DNA of 64,000 nt from Tsukamurella pseudospumae. GTDB taxonomy: Bacteria > Actinomycetota > Actinomycetes > Mycobacteriales > Mycobacteriaceae. Under the pieces are notes generated by a model. That model was not told the DNA's origin, ran no database searches, and saw only the letters and a list, made by a program, of their open reading frames with translations. Position numbers and translations under genes: made by a program. The stretch covers positions 1 to 64,000 of the forward strand of contig NZ_LSRE01000034.1 of NCBI RefSeq assembly GCF_001575205.1, written 5' to 3'. Shown piece after piece: positions 46,400 to 55,940 of the stretch (position 1 is the stretch's first letter; every line of letters starts with the position of its first letter).

Positions 46400-47488
46400 A
46401 TGCGTGCAGCGCGCTACTACGACCGCAACGACGTTCGGATCGAGGACGTGCCCGAACCCGAACTCGCGCCCGGCACCGTCGCGATCGACGTCGCCTGGTG
46501 CGGCATCTGCGGGACGGACCTGCACGAGTACGTCGACGGGCCGATCTTCGTGCCGCCGCACGGCCATCCGAACCCGGTGAGCGGCGAAGCGGCGCCGCTG
46601 ACCATCGGCCACGAGATGTCCGGCGTCGTCGCCGCTGTGGGTGCGGGCGTCGACGACCTGGCCGTGGGCGATCACGTCGTGGTCGAGCCGTACATCATCG
46701 CCGACGGCGTCGACACCGGCCCGGCGAGCCGCGACTACCACCTCTCGCCGAACATGAACTTCATCGGCCTCGGCGGCCGCGGCGGCGGGCTCTCGGAGAA
46801 GATCGTGGTGCAGCGGCGCTGGGTGCACCGGATCTCCAACGACGTCCCCCTGGACCAGGCGGCGCTCATCGAGCCGCTCGCCGTCGGCTACCACGCGCTG
46901 CAGCGCTCCGGCGCCGGCGCGGGGGCCTTCGCGCTCATCACCGGCGCGGGTCCCATCGGCCTCCTCACCGCCGCTGTGTGCAAGGCCCGCGGCCTCACGG
47001 TCGCGATCAGCGAGCCCAGTTCCCTGCGTCGCGAGCGGGCCGCCGAGACCGGCGTGGCGGACCACGTCTTCGACCCGACGCGCGTCGACGTCGTCGCCTC
47101 CGTGCGAGGGCTGACCGGCGGTCGCGGCGCCGACGTCGGCTTCGAGTGCACCTCGGTGCAGCCCGCGCTGGACACTCTGTTCGACGCACTGCGCCCGCAG
47201 GCCGTGCTGGTCGTCGTCTCGATCTGGGGGCATCCGGGCACCGTCGACATGCAGAAGCTGGTGCTCAAGGAGATCGACATGCGCGGCACCATCGCGTACG
47301 TCAACAACCACGCCGAGACGATCGCCCTGGTCGAGAGCGGCACCGTCGACCTGGCGCCGTTCATCACCGGGAGGATCGGCCTGGACCAGCTCGTCTCGGT
47401 CGGCTACGGCACGCTCCTGCACCACAACGAGACCGCGGTGAAGATCCTCGTCTCGCCGTCCGGAGCGGGCCTGCCCACAGGAGTCTGA
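46400..47488 (+). CDS. Zinc alcohol dehydrogenase, 2,3-butanediol dehydrogenase type
   Basis: The 362-residue MDR protein starts MRAARYYDRNDVRIEDVPEP. It has zinc ligands in WCGICGTDLHEY (about 33-44) and IGHEMSGVV (about 72-80), the insert typical of butanediol dehydrogenases (PYIIADGVDTGPASRDYHLSPN) lacking the usual four-Cys structural zinc site, and the nucleotide-binding GAGPIGLLTA. It probably interconverts acetoin and 2,3-butanediol using NAD. CGGAGG lies 7 bases before the ATG. Confidence 0.87.
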   Translation: MRAARYYDRNDVRIEDVPEPELAPGTVAIDVAWCGICGTDLHEYVDGPIFVPPHGHPNPVSGEAAPLTIGHEMSGVVAAVGAGVDDLAVGDHVVVEPYIIADGVDTGPASRDYHLSPNMNFIGLGGRGGGLSEKIVVQRRWVHRISNDVPLDQAALIEPLAVGYHALQRSGAGAGAFALITGAGPIGLLTAAVCKARGLTVAISEPSSLRRERAAETGVADHVFDPTRVDVVASVRGLTGGRGADVGFECTSVQPALDTLFDALRPQAVLVVVSIWGHPGTVDMQKLVLKEIDMRGTIAYVNNHAETIALVESGTVDLAPFITGRIGLDQLVSVGYGTLLHHNETAVKILVSPSGAGLPTGV

Positions 47489-47515
47489 CGGTGCGCCCCG
47501 GCCTACGCTGATCCC

Positions 47516-48262
47516 GTGAGCGAGAGCAGGATCGTCCGGGCCGCGGATCGGACCCATTGGGAGGGCGAGGGGCTGTACACGCGGCAGTCGATGCCTTTCA
47601 CCGGGAACTTCGACCTGGGCGAGAACGCCCACGGCCAGCTGCTGGTGCACAACGACGACCTCATCGACCCCGGGTCGGGCGTCGACCGGCACTTCCACCG
47701 CGACGCCGAGATCGTGACCTGGGTGATCGCGGGCGAGGTGCACCACGACGACTCGTCGGGGTCGACGGGCCTGGTGCGCGCGGGCCAGGTGCAGGCCATG
47801 AGCGCCGGCACCGGCGTGAACCACCGGGAGCAGAACCCGCGCGCCACGCGCACCGTCGCGCGGGTGATCCAGATGTGGCTCCCGCCGGACGAGCTCGGCG
47901 GCGAGCCCGAGTACCGCACCGCCGACGTGCCCCTCGACGGCCGCGGTGCCGTGCTCGTGGCCTCCGGCGTTCCCGGCGACGAGCCGGCGGTGGCGATCCG
48001 CAACGACGCCGCGGCCCTCTACGCCGCGCGCCTCGGCGCGGGCGAAGCCGTGACCCTCCCGGCGGCGCCCTACGGCCACCTGTTCGTCGTCACCGGCGCG
48101 ATCGTCGTCGCGGGCCCGAGCGCTGTCGACGGTGACCGGCTCGCCGAGGGCGACGCGCTGCGCACCGTCGGGTCCGGGGAACTGCAGGTGCGCGCCGAGG
48201 AGGACGCCACGGAGATCCTCTACTGGGCGATGCGGGCGCAGGCGGTCTCCGCGCTCCGGTAG
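47516..48262 (+). CDS. Pirin family protein (bicupin)
   Basis: The 248-residue protein has the pirin metal site HFHRDAEIVTWVIAGEVHH (His pair about 58-60) and GTGVNHREQNP (His/Glu about 101-104), then a second cupin half. Pirins bind iron; some are quercetin dioxygenases and others bind enzymes such as pyruvate dehydrogenase E1. The role here is unclear. GTG is preceded at 6 nt by TACGCT (47504-47509), so the mRNA may be leaderless. Confidence 0.9.
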   Translation: MSESRIVRAADRTHWEGEGLYTRQSMPFTGNFDLGENAHGQLLVHNDDLIDPGSGVDRHFHRDAEIVTWVIAGEVHHDDSSGSTGLVRAGQVQAMSAGTGVNHREQNPRATRTVARVIQMWLPPDELGGEPEYRTADVPLDGRGAVLVASGVPGDEPAVAIRNDAAALYAARLGAGEAVTLPAAPYGHLFVVTGAIVVAGPSAVDGDRLAEGDALRTVGSGELQVRAEEDATEILYWAMRAQAVSALR

Positions 48263-48357
48263 TCGCGGGTGTACCACTGCTGCGCTGCGGGAATGCCGCG
48301 GACCGTCGAAACCGGGTGCCCGCCCCCCGACCGCGCCGCGTGTAGGAAGATTCTCGG

Positions 48358-51051
48358 GTGGAGCACACCGAGACGACCGCCGAACACCGCCGCCTCGCCG
48401 AGAGCCCCGGCCCCGACGGTGCGTGGCGCCTGTGGGGCCCGTACCTGTCCGGCCGGCAGTGGGGCACGGTCCGCGAGGACTACAGCGGCAACGGGGACGC
48501 CTGGGGGAGCTTCGGGTTCGAGCAGGCGCACCGTCGGGCCTACCGCTGGGGCGAGGACGGACTCGGGGGCATCTGCGACCGTTACGGGTTCCTCAATCTC
48601 TCGGTGGCGCTGTGGAACCACAACGACCCGATCCTCAAGGAGCGCCTGTTCGGTCTGACCAACGAGCAGGGCAATCACGGCGAGGACGTCAAGGAGTACT
48701 GGTGGCCCGTGGACGGGACGCCGACCCACAGCTGGATGCACTGGATGTACCGGTACCCGCAGGCGGAGTACCCCTACCAGCAGCTGCGTGACGCGAACGC
48801 CGCCCGCGACCGCACAGGGCGCGAGTACGAGCTCGCCGATACCGGCGTGCTCGCCGACAACCGGTTCTTCGACGTGCACGTGCGCTACGCCAAGGCCGCG
48901 CCGGACGATGTCTGCGTGGAGATCGAGGCGGTGAACAACGGGCCCTCGCCCGCGCCGCTGGACCTGCTGCCGCAGGTGTGGCTCCGGAACACGTGGACGT
49001 GGGGCCACGACGGTCGTCGCGGCGCGATCACTCGGCTCGACGGCCCCGAGCTCGGCGCGGGCGGCCTGCAGGCCGTGCGGGTGTGTCACGAGTGGCTCGG
49101 CGAGTACCACCTGTCCGCGGAGGGATCTCCGGAGGTCCTGTTCTGCGACAACGAGACCGATGCGGTCGCGCTGTTCGGCAGCGCCGCGAACGCCTCGCCC
49201 TACCCGAAGGACGGGATCGGCCGACGGGTCGTGAACGGCGACGAATCGGCGGTGAACCCCGAGGGGCGCGGCACCAAGGCCGCGTTCTGGTTCCGGTTCG
49301 CGTCGGTGCCGGCGGGGGAGAGCGTCACCGTCCGGCTGCGGCTCTCGCATCCCGCCCCGTCGCTCGACACCTTCGGACCGGGCTTCGACGCGGTGTTCCG
49401 CGACCGCCGCGAGGAGGCGGACGAGTTCTACGGCACCGTCATCCACGAGGACGTGCCGGACGCGGACCGGACGGTGGCGCGGCGCGCCTACGCGGGGATG
49501 CTGTGGAACAAGCAGCTCTACCGCTACGACGTGGAGTCCTGGCTCGAGGGCGACCCCGACGTGGACCCCGCTCCCCGCGAGCGCGCGGATCCGGGCCGCC
49601 GGAACACCACCTGGAAGCACTTCTCCCTGGCCGACGTGATCTCCATGCCCGACGAGTGGGAGTACCCGTGGTTCGCGGCGTGGGACCTGGCCTTCCACTG
49701 CATCCCCTTGGCCCGGGTGGACCCGGAGTTCGCCAAGGAGCAGCTCGTGCTCATGTGCCGCGAGTGGGCGATGCATCCGAACGGGCAGCTCCCCGCCTAC
49801 GAATGGGAGTTCGGCGACGTCAACCCGCCGGTGCACGCGTGGGCGGCGTGGCACGTCTACCGGCTGGACGGCTGGCGCGACCAGGACTTCCTGATCCGCG
49901 TGTTCACCAAGCTGCTGCTCAACTTCTCGTGGTGGGTCAACCGCAAGGGTTCCGACGATGCCGGGGTCTTCGAGGGCGGATTCCTCGGGATGGACAACAT
50001 CGGCTTCTTCAACCGCTCGGCGCCGCTGCCGCCCGGCTACCGGCTCGAGCAGTCCGACGCCACGAGCTGGATGGCCTTCTACTGCCAGCAGATGTTCAAG
50101 ATCGCCATCGAGTTGAGCCGGCACGACCCGGTGTGGCAGGACTGCGCGACCAAGTTCCTCGAGCACTTCCTCCAGATCTCCAAGGCCACCTACAACTTCG
50201 GCTCGCACAGCCTGTCACTGTGGGACGACGAGGACGGCTTCTTCTACGACGTCCTGGTGCGGCCCGACGGCAGCGCCCAGCCGATGCGCGTGCGGTCGAT
50301 GGTGGGCCTGCTGCCCCTGCTCGGCGCCACGGACGTGCCCGCCTGGGTCGCCGAGAAGTGCCCCGATGTGACCGCCCGACTGAACTGGCTGCGCTCGCGC
50401 CGCCCCGAGTTGGTCGAGCCCGTGCTCTCCGGCAGCGACGCCGACGGAGGGGGCCGCATGCTGCTCTCGCTGGTCGGTCCCGAGCGGCTGCGCCGCGTCC
50501 TGGAGCGGATGTTCGACCCCGCGGAGTTCCTGGCGCCCTACGGCATCCGGTCGCTGTCGAAGGCGGAGCAGCAGGTGACGGAGGACGTCGAGGGCAACAC
50601 CGTCTCGATCCAGTACGAGCCCGGCGAGTCCACGACGGGCATGTTCGGCGGCAACTCCAATTGGCGTGGCCCCGTGTGGTTCCCGGTGAACGTGCTGCTC
50701 GCCGACAAGCTCCGTACCTACGGCCGGCACTTCGGCGACGACTTCACCATCGCCATCCCCACGGGCTCCGACAACCTGTGCACGCTGGAGGAGGCCGCGG
50801 ACGTCATCGACGAGGGCCTCGTCGGGCTGTTCCGCCCGGTCTCGCGGCCCGACGGTGCCGGCGCGCGCCGCCCGGCCGACGCCGCGCGGATCGAGGGCAG
50901 CGACAACCCGCTGTGGTCGGAGCACCCGACCTTCTACGAGTACTTCGACGGAGACACCGGCGAGGGACTGGGCGCGACCCACCAGACCGGGTGGACCGGC
51001 CTCGTCGCGCACTTGCACAACCCGCGCCTGCCTCTGGAGCCGCCCGCGTAA
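48358..51051 (+). CDS. Large GH63/MGH1-like glycoside hydrolase
   Basis: The 897-residue cytoplasmic protein (no signal peptide) resembles the MGH1-like (alpha,alpha)6-barrel family. Visible features are [30 protein letters not shown] near the start (central motif [18 protein letters not shown]), [15 protein letters not shown] near residue 435, [29 protein letters not shown] near 765 and a terminal [15 protein letters not shown]. Members act on alpha-glucosides or mannosides; the natural substrate is unknown. It is about twice the size of the mycobacterial glucosylglycerate hydrolase. GTG start; a single-gene unit ended about 120 bases before the hydroxylase cassette. Confidence 0.82.
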   Translation: MEHTETTAEHRRLAESPGPDGAWRLWGPYLSGRQWGTVREDYSGNGDAWGSFGFEQAHRRAYRWGEDGLGGICDRYGFLNLSVALWNHNDPILKERLFGLTNEQGNHGEDVKEYWWPVDGTPTHSWMHWMYRYPQAEYPYQQLRDANAARDRTGREYELADTGVLADNRFFDVHVRYAKAAPDDVCVEIEAVNNGPSPAPLDLLPQVWLRNTWTWGHDGRRGAITRLDGPELGAGGLQAVRVCHEWLGEYHLSAEGSPEVLFCDNETDAVALFGSAANASPYPKDGIGRRVVNGDESAVNPEGRGTKAAFWFRFASVPAGESVTVRLRLSHPAPSLDTFGPGFDAVFRDRREEADEFYGTVIHEDVPDADRTVARRAYAGMLWNKQLYRYDVESWLEGDPDVDPAPRERADPGRRNTTWKHFSLADVISMPDEWEYPWFAAWDLAFHCIPLARVDPEFAKEQLVLMCREWAMHPNGQLPAYEWEFGDVNPPVHAWAAWHVYRLDGWRDQDFLIRVFTKLLLNFSWWVNRKGSDDAGVFEGGFLGMDNIGFFNRSAPLPPGYRLEQSDATSWMAFYCQQMFKIAIELSRHDPVWQDCATKFLEHFLQISKATYNFGSHSLSLWDDEDGFFYDVLVRPDGSAQPMRVRSMVGLLPLLGATDVPAWVAEKCPDVTARLNWLRSRRPELVEPVLSGSDADGGGRMLLSLVGPERLRRVLERMFDPAEFLAPYGIRSLSKAEQQVTEDVEGNTVSIQYEPGESTTGMFGGNSNWRGPVWFPVNVLLADKLRTYGRHFGDDFTIAIPTGSDNLCTLEEAADVIDEGLVGLFRPVSRPDGAGARRPADAARIEGSDNPLWSEHPTFYEYFDGDTGEGLGATHQTGWTGLVAHLHNPRLPLEPPA

Positions 51052-51111
51052 ATCGGCAACACCCGTTGTAACCATGGCTGTTTAAAACGGTGTACGTGAT
51101 CTTTCCGGGAG

Positions 51112-51117
51112 TACTAT
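51112..51117 (+). promoter_or_regulatory. Probable promoter of the hydroxylase-acyltransferase-MMPL operon
   Basis: TACTAT lies 52 nt before the ATG of the N-hydroxylase. The 118-base gap is locally AT-rich around 51070-51090 (GTTTAAAAC). No iron-box-like TTAGG arms are visible, unlike the two siderophore-binding genes in this window. Confidence 0.4.
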
Positions 51118-51169
51118 CCGTCCAGGCGGTCGACGACAGGCGCGTCCGCACCGGCGACGAGAGTTCACG

Positions 51170-52453
51170 ATGCGTTCCAGACCAGGGGCGGATGTCGATG
51201 GGGGTCGCGTCGACGTGCTCGGCGTCGGGTTCGGCCCGGCGAATCTCGCCCTGGCGATAGCGTTCGGCGAGACCGCGGTCCCCGGGCGCACGGTCCGGTT
51301 TCTCGAGCGCCGGCGCGAGTTCGCGTGGCACCCGGGCATGCTGCTGCCCGGGACCTCGATGCAGATCGCGTTCCTCAAGGACCTCGTGACACTGCGGAAC
51401 CAGACGAGCCCGTTCTCCTTCGTCGCCTACCTCGGCGCGCGCGGCCGGCTCGTGGACTTCGTCAATCGTGCCGTCCTGACCCCCGAGCGGGCCGAGTTCG
51501 CCGACTACCTCGCCTGGGCGGCATCGTCGTTCACCGGGCTGGTGGCCTACGGGCAGGAGGTGACCGACCTGTCCGAGAGCGCCGACGGTGCGCGATTCGC
51601 CGTCCGGCACCGCGGCCCCGACGGCGTGGAGCGCACCACTCGGGCCCGGTCGGTGGTCGTCGCGCGCGGCCTGCGCCCGGTACTGCCCGAATGGGCCCGG
51701 GCGCAGACGGATACGGACCGGATCCTGCACAACATCGATCTGCTGCCGCGGCTCGACGACCTCGCCCGCGAACTCCCCGGCGGGCTGCCCGCCGCGCGGA
51801 TCCTCGTGGTCGGCGGGGGACAGTCCGCGGCCGAGGTCGCGATCCACCTGCACGACGCCGGCGCGGCGGTCGACCTCGCCTTCCACGGCTTCGGGCTGGC
51901 CGCGGTGGACGAGAGCCCGTTCGTGAACCAGGTCTTCGACCCCGGCGTGGTCGACGAGTTCGACGCCGCGCCGGACGAGGTCCGCACCGAGCTGCTGCGC
52001 CGGCACGGCAACACCAACTACGCGGCGGTCGAGCACGCGCTGACGCACGAGCTGTACGACCGCTGGTACCGCGAGGCGGTCACCGGGCCCCGGCGCCTGC
52101 GGGTGCACCGGACCACCGAGGTGCGCGCCGCGCGGACCGGCCCGCGAGGCGTCGAGGTCACCCTGCGGCGCGTCACCACCGGGGAGAGCAGCACCACCGT
52201 GTTCGACGCCGTGGTGTGCGCCACCGGTTTCGAGCCCGGCGGCCTCAGTGGGCTGAGCGGGATCGCGCCGCCCGGCGCCGAGGTCCGGGTGGCGCGCTCG
52301 CACCGCGCGGTGATCGACGGCCGCGAGGTCCCCGGGCTCTACGTGCAGGGCGCCGACCTCCCGGGCCATGGTCTGGGGACCACACTGCTGTCGAATGTCG
52401 CCGTCCGCGCGGGCGAGATCGCCCGCGCGCTGGATCGGGAGGAAGCGCCATGA
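51170..52453 (+). CDS. Lysine/ornithine N-hydroxylase family flavoprotein
   Basis: The 427-residue protein belongs to the SidA/IucD/MbtG group of FAD and NADPH-dependent amine hydroxylases: GVGFGPANLALAIAF (about 18-32, FAD), FAWHPGMLLPGTSMQIAFLKDLVT (substrate and FAD), VVGGGQSAAEVAIHLHD (about 209-225, NADPH) and NTNYAAV. It should form an N-hydroxy group on the side-chain amine of lysine or ornithine. The TGA overlaps the acyltransferase ATG. No NRPS gene is adjacent. Confidence 0.88.
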   Translation: MRSRPGADVDGGRVDVLGVGFGPANLALAIAFGETAVPGRTVRFLERRREFAWHPGMLLPGTSMQIAFLKDLVTLRNQTSPFSFVAYLGARGRLVDFVNRAVLTPERAEFADYLAWAASSFTGLVAYGQEVTDLSESADGARFAVRHRGPDGVERTTRARSVVVARGLRPVLPEWARAQTDTDRILHNIDLLPRLDDLARELPGGLPAARILVVGGGQSAAEVAIHLHDAGAAVDLAFHGFGLAAVDESPFVNQVFDPGVVDEFDAAPDEVRTELLRRHGNTNYAAVEHALTHELYDRWYREAVTGPRRLRVHRTTEVRAARTGPRGVEVTLRRVTTGESSTTVFDAVVCATGFEPGGLSGLSGIAPPGAEVRVARSHRAVIDGREVPGLYVQGADLPGHGLGTTLLSNVAVRAGEIARALDREEAP

Positions 52454-53292
52454 CGTCTCGGGAGACCTCGGTCGCGGGCACCGTGTTGTTCCGCGCCACC
52501 GATCGCACCCCCTTCACCGTGTTCGTGGCGCAGGACCCGCGCGATGTCGAACGCGCGCAGGCCCTGCGGTACGACGCGTTCTCCACCGAGCTGGGCGCGC
52601 CTTTGCCGGGCGCCGTGTTCAGCGAGCGCCTGGGCAGACTGATCGATGTGGACCGGTTCGACGACTACAGCGCGCATCTGCTCGTGCGGCACGACCCCAC
52701 GGACGAGATCGTCGGCTGCTACCGGATCATCCTGCCCGCGCCGCGCGGCGAGCGGGAGGTGTTCACGACCAGCATGTTCGAGCTGAGCCCCGCGTTCGCG
52801 GCGATGGCCGACGACGTGGCCGAGTGGGGCCGAGCGACCATCGCCGCGGATCATCGTGGCGGCGTGGTCTCGGTGCTCCTGCGGATCGCGCTGCTGGCGT
52901 TCTACGAGCGCGCCGGGTTCCGGTTCGCCATGGGCTGCATGTCCGTCCGGATGGAGGACGGGGTGCACCCCCGCGCCGCGCTGGTCCGCGCCGCGCTCGG
53001 CTTCCTCGCCGACAACCACGCGCTCGCCGACGGCGACGTCCGTGCCACTCCGATCCGGCCGGTCGCCGTCGACGGGGTGCCGCTCGCCGAGCTGCCGCGG
53101 CCCGAGGGCACCGACGAGGACCTGGTGCCGCCCACCATCCGGATCGCCGTCCGCTACGGCGGCGTCGTGTGCGGGATGCCCTCGTACGATCCGGACTTCG
53201 AGATGGCCGACTTCCTCGTGCTCTTCGAGGACGAACGGATGCGGCGGGCGGGGTGCCTCGACGAGGTCCGCTCGTTCCTCGCGGCGCTGTGA
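52450..53292 (+). CDS. OlsB-like GNAT N-acyltransferase
   Basis: The 280-residue protein resembles the Acetyltransf_5 group (ornithine acyl-ACP acyltransferase OlsB, FeeM-like): DVERAQALRYDAFSTELGA (about 34-52), FDDYSAHLLVRHDPTDEIVGCYRI, VAEWGRATIAADHRGG (about 117-132) and FAMGCMSVRMED. Such enzymes take long acyl chains from acyl-ACP to an amino acid's amine. Coupled by overlaps to the hydroxylase before it and the MMPL exporter after it, so it likely acylates the hydroxylated amine, or the alpha-amine, of the same amino acid. Product unknown. Confidence 0.8.
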   Translation: MTSRETSVAGTVLFRATDRTPFTVFVAQDPRDVERAQALRYDAFSTELGAPLPGAVFSERLGRLIDVDRFDDYSAHLLVRHDPTDEIVGCYRIILPAPRGEREVFTTSMFELSPAFAAMADDVAEWGRATIAADHRGGVVSVLLRIALLAFYERAGFRFAMGCMSVRMEDGVHPRAALVRAALGFLADNHALADGDVRATPIRPVAVDGVPLAELPRPEGTDEDLVPPTIRIAVRYGGVVCGMPSYDPDFEMADFLVLFEDERMRRAGCLDEVRSFLAAL

Positions 53293-55472
53293 TCGCGCGC
53301 CTGAGCCGGTGGGTCGCTGCGCGGCCCCGCACCGTGCTCGGCGCGGCGGTGCTCCTGCTCGTCGTCCTGGGTGCTCTCGGGGCCGGCGTCGGCGGGGCGC
53401 TCAAGAGCGGTGGCAGTACCGACCCGCGCGCCGAATCCGCCCGCGCCCAGCAGATCCTGGCGGACGACTTCCACCGCGGCGGGTCCTCGCTGGTCCTCTC
53501 CGTGCGCAGCGACGCGGAGGCCTCCGATGCCGCGGCCGCCGAGTACGGCCGCGCCCTGACCGAACGGCTGCGGGCCACGCCCGCGGTCCAGTCCGCCGTG
53601 TCCGCGTGGTCCGACCCCGCCGCGGCGGCGCGATTGACCTCCGGCGACCGGCGCACCGGCCTGGTGGTGGCGAGCATCGCCGGCGGCACCGGCGAGGCGC
53701 CGAACCACGCGCGGGAGATCGTCGACTCCCTGCCGCGCCCACCCGACGGGGTGCGCGTCGAGACTGGCGGCGAGGCGATGACCTACGTGCAGATCAACGA
53801 GCAGTCGGGGCGGGATCTGGTGCGCGCCGAGCTCATCGCGCTCCCGCTCACCTTCCTCGTGCTGGTCTGGGCCTTCGGCGGCCTGGTCGCCGCGGCGGTG
53901 CCGGTGGTGGTCGGCGTCGCGGCGATCATCGCCACCTCCGGGCTGCTGCGGCTCGTGGCCGAGGCCACCGACGTCTCCGTGTTCGCGCTCAACCTCATCA
54001 CCGCGATGAGCCTCGCGCTGGCCATCGACTACACGCTGCTCGTGGTGAGCCGCTACCGCGAGGAGGTGCCCGAGCGGGGCCGCGAGGAGGCGCTCGTCGT
54101 CGCGATGGCGACGGCGGGGCGCACCGTCGTCTTCTCGGCCGTGACGGTCGGGCTGAGCCTCGCCGCGATGGTGCTCTTCCCCATGTACTTCCTGCGGTCC
54201 TTCGCCTATGCGGGCATCGTCGTCGTCGCGTTCACCGCCGGCGCCACGCTGCTGGTGACACCGGCGATCCTGACTCTGCTGGGGGATCGGATCGACCGCC
54301 TCCGGGTCGGTGGCGGGCCGCGGCCGACCGACGAATCCCGGTGGTACGGCATGGTTCGCGCCGTGCAACGCCGCGCCGTCCCGCTCGCGATCGCCGTCGT
54401 GGTGGCGCTGCTCGCGCTCGGCGCGCCCTTCCTCGGCGCGAAGCTCGGCTACCCGGACGACCGCGCGCTGCCGACCGCGGCATCGTCGCACCGGGTGGGC
54501 GACGAGCTGCGAACGGCCTTCCGCCCCAACCCGACCGCCGACGTGCTCGTCCTGGTGGAGGGCGCACCGTCGGGACTGGAGGACTACGCCCGGGAGCTGT
54601 CCAGGATCACCGGCCCCGTCGTCGGGCCGGACGGGACGTGGCTGCGCGGCGAACGCATCGCCGACGGCGACCCGACCTCCCGGTCCGGCGGTCGGGTGCT
54701 GATGACGGTGGCCGGCGAGCACGACCCGCGGTCGGGGGAGGGGAGCGCGGAACTCGACGCGCTGCGCGCCGTGCCCGCGCCGGGGGCGACGCTGTTCGCC
54801 GGTGCGGCGCAGGCCGACCGGGACGCCGTGGACTCGATCCTCGGAGCGGCGCCGCGGGTGCTGGGGGCGATCGCGGTCACGACCCTCATCCTGCTGTTCC
54901 TGCTCACCGGAAGCGTACTGCTGCCGCTGAAGGCGCTGGTGCTCAACGTGTTGTCGCTGTCGGCGACCTTCGGCGCGATGGTGTGGATCTTCCAGGAGGG
55001 GCACCTGGGCGGGCTCGGGACGACGGTGACCGGGCACCTCATCGCGGACATGCCGGTGCTGATGTTCTGCATCGCCTTCGGGCTGTCGATGGACTACGAG
55101 GTCTTCCTGCTCTCGCGGATCCGGGAGGAGTGGCGGGCGGCGCCCGGCCGGGACCGGGAGGCGAACGACGAGGCCGCGGCCCGCGGCATCGCGAGCACGG
55201 CCCGGGTGGTGACCGCGGCGGCGCTGCTCATGGCCGTGGTGTTCGCGGCGATCGGCCTGTCGGAGGTCTCGTTCATGCGGATGCTCGGGGTGGGGCTCGC
55301 GATCGCGGTGCTGCTGGACGCCACGCTCGTGCGGCTGGTGCTGTTGCCGGCCTTCATGCGGATCGCGGGCACGGCGAACTGGTGGCCCCGCGGCGGGTCA
55401 GGAGTTGAGCATGACGATCGAGTAGTTGAGCGCCGTGGCGAACAGGATCCAGCCCAGGTAGGGGACCAGTAG
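53289..55472 (+). CDS. MMPL/RND family lipid exporter
   Basis: The 727-residue protein has about 12 helices in two RND halves: an N-terminal helix then an external loop, five helices with AIDYTLLVVSRYREE (about 250-264), and a second set with GLSMDYEVFLLSRIREEW (about 597-614). These Asp-Tyr motifs are the proton relay of MMPL proteins, which export lipids and lipopeptide siderophores. GTG overlaps the acyltransferase stop. The last 25 residues lie antisense over the tspO 3' end and look unrelated to family members, so the natural end may have drifted. Confidence 0.88.
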   Translation: MIARLSRWVAARPRTVLGAAVLLLVVLGALGAGVGGALKSGGSTDPRAESARAQQILADDFHRGGSSLVLSVRSDAEASDAAAAEYGRALTERLRATPAVQSAVSAWSDPAAAARLTSGDRRTGLVVASIAGGTGEAPNHAREIVDSLPRPPDGVRVETGGEAMTYVQINEQSGRDLVRAELIALPLTFLVLVWAFGGLVAAAVPVVVGVAAIIATSGLLRLVAEATDVSVFALNLITAMSLALAIDYTLLVVSRYREEVPERGREEALVVAMATAGRTVVFSAVTVGLSLAAMVLFPMYFLRSFAYAGIVVVAFTAGATLLVTPAILTLLGDRIDRLRVGGGPRPTDESRWYGMVRAVQRRAVPLAIAVVVALLALGAPFLGAKLGYPDDRALPTAASSHRVGDELRTAFRPNPTADVLVLVEGAPSGLEDYARELSRITGPVVGPDGTWLRGERIADGDPTSRSGGRVLMTVAGEHDPRSGEGSAELDALRAVPAPGATLFAGAAQADRDAVDSILGAAPRVLGAIAVTTLILLFLLTGSVLLPLKALVLNVLSLSATFGAMVWIFQEGHLGGLGTTVTGHLIADMPVLMFCIAFGLSMDYEVFLLSRIREEWRAAPGRDREANDEAAARGIASTARVVTAAALLMAVVFAAIGLSEVSFMRMLGVGLAIAVLLDATLVRLVLLPAFMRIAGTANWWPRGGSGVEHDDRVVERRGEQDPAQVGDQ

Positions 55473-55889
55473 CAGCGCGGCGATGCGCCGGACCGCGCTG
55501 AACGCGGCGATGGTCGCGATCACCAGCACGTCGAGCAGGACGATCACCCCGAGCGCGACGGCGCGCAGCTCCAGTGCGAAGAACAGCGGCGTCCACGCGA
55601 GGTTCACCAGCAGCTGCACGGCGTAGAGCTGGATCGCCCGGCTGTTCCAGGACGGGTTCCGTCGCCAGACCAGCCACGCGGCGATCGCCATCAGCAGGTA
55701 CAACAGACCCCACGCGGGGCCGAAGAGCCCGCTGGGCGGGGCCCACGGCGGCTGGGCCAGACGGGCGTACTCGTCGGCTGCGTCCGCGGAAGCCAGGCCG
55801 CCCAGCAGCGCGACCACCGCGACCGCGGCGAGCGAGATCACCAGCGCGAGCGGGTGCCACCGCGAGCGCGAATCGGACGATCCGGTCAT
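55398..55889 (-). CDS. tspO: TspO/MBR family protein
   Basis: A 163-residue five-helix membrane protein with PPWAPPSGLFGPAWGLLYLLMAIAAWLV (key motif PPSGLFGPAWGLLY), NPSWNSRAIQLYAVQLLVNLAWTPLFF and YLGWILFATALNYSI, the TspO signature order. TspO binds tetrapyrroles and is linked to oxidative stress and photosensitivity. ATG at 55889 with TACTCT (55901-55896) 6 nt upstream and CGGAGG immediately before it. Its 3' end overlaps the MMPL gene for 75 bases. Confidence 0.9.
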   Translation of the reverse strand: MTGSSDSRSRWHPLALVISLAAVAVVALLGGLASADAADEYARLAQPPWAPPSGLFGPAWGLLYLLMAIAAWLVWRRNPSWNSRAIQLYAVQLLVNLAWTPLFFALELRAVALGVIVLLDVLVIATIAAFSAVRRIAALLLVPYLGWILFATALNYSIVMLNS

Positions 55890-55940
55890 CCTCCGAGAGT
55901 AGGCGCGTCATCGCCGTCCCGCTCGGCGAGCGGGCGGCGC

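Noticed and set aside
51052-51169. Iron box upstream of the N-hydroxylase cassette
   Set aside because: Searched for TTAGG-type arms; only AT-rich GTTTAAAAC and a TACTAT are seen, so iron control was not claimed.
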